Positions 61,777 through 64,000 of a DNA stretch of 64,000 nt are shown here, piece after piece. The DNA comes from DATCMH01 sp036563505. Its GTDB lineage: Bacteria; Pseudomonadota; Alphaproteobacteria; Rhizobiales; Beijerinckiaceae. A model generated the notes under the pieces. It saw nothing but the letters and a program-made list of their open reading frames with translations. It made no database searches and was not told the DNA's origin. The translations under genes and the position numbers were made by a program. The stretch covers positions 372,001 through 436,000 of the forward strand of contig DATCMH010000002.1 of the NCBI GenBank assembly GCA_036563505.1, written 5' to 3'. Within the stretch, counting starts at the first letter, position 1. Each line of letters starts with the position of its first letter.

Positions 61777-63222
61777 ATGACCCTCCACCGCATCACCCTT
61801 CGCGACGGCGCCGACCTCGACGGCTTTCGGCGGGCCGTGCGCCGGCTCGTCGCCGAGGAGTTGGGGCCTCAGCACGTTCTCTGGTCGCTCGGCGGCGAGC
61901 CGGGCCTCTTCGGCGAGGAGGCCTCAGGCGAGGCGCCCCCGGTCGCCCTGCCGCGGGCCTTGAGCGAACTCATCACGCTCGTGGTCTGCCATCGCGACCC
62001 GGAGCGCTACGCCCTGCTCTATCAGCTCGTCTGGCGCGTGCTGAACGGCGAGCGGGCGCTGCTCGAAGTCGCGAGCGATCCCCTCGTCCATCGCCTCGAG
62101 ATGATGGCGAAGGCGATCCGCCGCGATCTGCACAAGATGCACGCCTTCCTGCGCTTCCGGCAGGTCGAGGGCGGCGACGAGGAGCGCTTCATCGCCTGGT
62201 TCGAGCCGGACCACTTCATCGTGGAAGCCGCCGCGCCGTTCTTCGTCGACCGTTTCCGGTCGCTGACCTGGTCGATCCTGACGCCCGTGGGCTCGGCCCA
62301 TTGGGACCGGAACCATCTGACCCTCGGCCCGCCCGGCCGGCGGGAGGAGGCGCCGGGCGAGGACGCCTTCGAGGAGGGCTGGCGGGGCTATTACGAGAGC
62401 ACCTTCAACCCCGCGCGGGTCAACCCGCGCCAGATGCGCGCCGAGATGCCGAAGAAGTACTGGCGCAACCTCCCCGAGGCCGCGGCGATCGCGCCCCTGA
62501 TCCGCGGCGCGGGCGAGCGCGTTGAGGCCATGGTGGAACAGGAGATCGCCATGCCCGCGAAGCGCACGCCCGTGAAAGCTCTCGAGGCCATGAAGGATCA
62601 AGAGCCCGACAGCCTGGAGGCGCTCAACGCCATCATCCGGCGCTCCGAACCTCTTGTGCCCGGCGCGACGCAGGCCGTGCTGGGCGAGGGACGCGAGCAC
62701 GCGGCGGTCGCCTTTGTCGGCGAGCAGCCGGGCGATCAGGAGGACCGGCAGGGCCGACCCTTCGTCGGGCCGGCGGGCCAGCTCCTGATGCGCGCGATGG
62801 GCGAGGTGGGCCTCGAGCGGCAGGACGTGTATCTCACGAATGCCGTCAAGCACTTCAAGTTCGAGCAGCGCGGCCACCGCCGCATCCACCAGAAGCCCAC
62901 AGCCGGCGAGGTGAAGCACTACCGGTCCTGGCTCCTGAAGGAACTCGAGCTGGTGCGCCCGAAGCTGGTCGTGGCGCTCGGCGCGACCGCGGTGCTCGCG
63001 CTCACGAGCAAGGCGATCCCGGTCACCCGCGCCCGCGGACCGTTCGAACTCGGCGAAGGGTTCGACGGCTACGTCACCGTCCACCCCTCCTACCTGCTGC
63101 GCCTGCCCGACGAGGACGCGAAGCGCATGGGCTACGAGGCCTTCGTCGCCGACATGCACCGCATCCGCGAGTTCGCCGTAGCGAACGGTGCCCACAATGC
63201 CCTGCCCTTCGCGGCGGAGTGA
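61777..63222 (+). CDS. UdgX family uracil-DNA glycosylase fused to a DUF4130-type domain
   Basis: A 481-residue fusion. Residues 1 to about 265 form the DNA-metabolism domain that accompanies this family (RLEMMAKAIRRDLHKMHAFL, then AWFEPDHFIVEAAAPFFVDR and PKKYWRNLPEAA). Residues about 285-481 form a family-4-like uracil-DNA glycosylase with GEQPGDQED (314-322) and VHPSYLLRL (His436). The UdgX-specific loop is HRRIHQKP, where His371 is expected to form a covalent bond with the abasic sugar after uracil removal. It acts on uracil in single- or double-stranded DNA and stays attached. It follows the SOS-controlled radical SAM gene. Confidence 0.92.
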   Translation: MTLHRITLRDGADLDGFRRAVRRLVAEELGPQHVLWSLGGEPGLFGEEASGEAPPVALPRALSELITLVVCHRDPERYALLYQLVWRVLNGERALLEVASDPLVHRLEMMAKAIRRDLHKMHAFLRFRQVEGGDEERFIAWFEPDHFIVEAAAPFFVDRFRSLTWSILTPVGSAHWDRNHLTLGPPGRREEAPGEDAFEEGWRGYYESTFNPARVNPRQMRAEMPKKYWRNLPEAAAIAPLIRGAGERVEAMVEQEIAMPAKRTPVKALEAMKDQEPDSLEALNAIIRRSEPLVPGATQAVLGEGREHAAVAFVGEQPGDQEDRQGRPFVGPAGQLLMRAMGEVGLERQDVYLTNAVKHFKFEQRGHRRIHQKPTAGEVKHYRSWLLKELELVRPKLVVALGATAVLALTSKAIPVTRARGPFELGEGFDGYVTVHPSYLLRLPDEDAKRMGYEAFVADMHRIREFAVANGAHNALPFAAE

Positions 63223-63237
63223 CGGGCTATCGCGCTC

Positions 63238-63354
63238 GTCATTCCGGGGCGCCGCAGGCGAGCCCGGAAGCCATGACCGGGCGAGCGGCTGCGATCGGCA
63301 TCCGGCCCGATCGTGGGTTCCGGGTTCTCGGCTCGCGCCGAGCCCCGGAATGAC
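63238..63354. repeat. Dispersed inverted-repeat element, family C
   Basis: GTCATTCCGGGGCGCCGCAG opens and GAGCCCCGGAATGAC closes the element, with AGCCCGGAAGCCATGACCGG and CGATCGTGGGTTCCGGG inside. It fills most of the gap between the UdgX gene and the penicillin-binding protein gene. The remaining 100 bases before 63456 are less GC-rich and probably hold the promoter. Confidence 0.85.
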
Positions 63355-63455
63355 ACGGGAGGGCCATCCCTCCCCACAGCCTTAAACACCCCTTAAACCG
63401 CCGCATTTAGGGTGCTCTCACGCCACCAACAAAAAGCGTGGGGTGCGGGATCACC

Positions 63456-64000
63456 ATGGCGGAGCGGGGGCGGCGCGAGCCGACATTCGGAGCGCGCGCG
63501 GGCGACAAGGGCGCGCTCGACATCGGCTTGTCCATCGACGACCGCGCTGGCGGGCGCCGCCCGGGCAAGGCGAAAGCGTCGGGCGACGGTCCGCGCCGCG
63601 ACAAGCGCTCGGCTAAGGCGCCGAAGAAGCGCGGACGCTCCCTCCTCGGCCGGCTGATCTACGGCTCCGTCGTGCTGGGCTTATGGGCGATGATCGGGCT
63701 CGCCGGCCTCATCGCCTACCACGCCTCGCAGCTGCCCCCTATCGACCAACTCAAGGTGCCCAAGCGGCCGCCCAATATCGCCATCGTGGCGTCGGACGGC
63801 GCGCTCATCGCCAACCGTGGCGAGACCGGCGGCCGCAACGTCGCCTTGGGCGAGCTGCCGCCCCATCTTCCCAAGGCCTTCATCGCCATCGAGGACCGGC
63901 GCTTCTACAGCCATTACGGCATCGACCCGGTCGGCATCGCGCGGGCGATCTTCCGAAATCTCACCTCCCGCGGCGTAGCGCAGGGCGGCTCGACGCTGAC
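63456..64000 (+). CDS. Class A penicillin-binding protein, PBP1A type (3' end outside window)
   Basis: The first 181 residues of a bifunctional peptidoglycan synthase; the frame is open at the window end. A basic, low-complexity cytoplasmic tail (about 1-65, rich in Lys, Arg and Gly) precedes a transmembrane helix (about 66-88). The glycosyltransferase 51 domain begins with LPPIDQLKVPKRPPNIAIVA, motif 1 is IAIEDRRFYSHYGIDPVGIA (catalytic Glu) and motif 2 begins QGGSTLT at the very end. The ATG at 63456 is the only good start. Confidence 0.92.
   Translation, partial: MAERGRREPTFGARAGDKGALDIGLSIDDRAGGRRPGKAKASGDGPRRDKRSAKAPKKRGRSLLGRLIYGSVVLGLWAMIGLAGLIAYHASQLPPIDQLKVPKRPPNIAIVASDGALIANRGETGGRNVALGELPPHLPKAFIAIEDRRFYSHYGIDPVGIARAIFRNLTSRGVAQGGSTL

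Overview
The window is a contiguous piece of a GC-rich (roughly 68-70 percent) alphaproteobacterial chromosome. The organism is most likely a member of the Hyphomicrobiales (Rhizobiales), perhaps near Methylobacterium, Microvirga or Bosea. This placement is inferred from an NdvA-type exporter, a DUF1236 protein, a porin_2-like mini-protein, a RibA with a long N-terminal extension, an alphaproteobacterial LexA box (GAAC-N7-GAAC) and the order obgE-proB-proA-nadD-rsfS-rlmH-envC-ctpA-yibQ-rppH. No rRNA, tRNA, CRISPR array, transposase or phage gene was recognised.

Layout. 1-9.6 kb: aroB (5' end missing), a CNNM/CorC-type protein, an alpha/beta hydrolase with an NdvA-like exporter, a PaiB-like protein, a MotA/MotB-like pair, a DUF3830 protein, a lone Flp pilin and a DMT transporter. 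9.7-13.3 kb: a stand-alone BLUF photoreceptor, two small exported proteins, and a response regulator with a frameshifted sensor kinase whose N-terminus matches the ethylene-binding domain of plant ETR1. 13.4-27.1 kb: the conserved minus-strand housekeeping block, interrupted twice: by about 2.8 kb carrying a GT-C-like membrane protein (between nadD and proA) and by a vapBC module translationally coupled to proB. 27.1-34.7 kb: small regulators, galM with an SMP-30 lactonase, ribA, and lemA with an M48 protease.

34.9-57.5 kb: a peptide/amide uptake and breakdown island. The first locus is an M20 amidohydrolase divergent from SBP-DppB-DppC-SBP-DppB-DppC-DppD-DppF, that is two binding-protein/permease modules sharing one ATPase pair, with an orphan AbrB/MazE-like antitoxin gene between the last permease and the ATPases. 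The second locus is a MarR regulator, isoaspartyl peptidase, creatininase-family amidohydrolase, ketopantoate-reductase-like enzyme and SDR on the minus strand, divergent from a complete SBP-DppBCDF operon followed by an acetyltransferase. 57.5-64 kb: a TAXI-TRAP binding protein, recX, an OsmC protein, a radical SAM DNA-repair protein preceded by a LexA box, a UdgX-type uracil-DNA glycosylase, and the start of a class A penicillin-binding protein.

Many intergenic gaps hold dispersed inverted-repeat elements of at least five sequence families; some lie inside operons. The most notable items are the ETR1-like kinase with its frameshift, the SOS-linked radical SAM/UdgX pair, the orphan antitoxin inside a transporter operon, the vapBC-proB coupling, and the membrane-protein island between nadD and proA.
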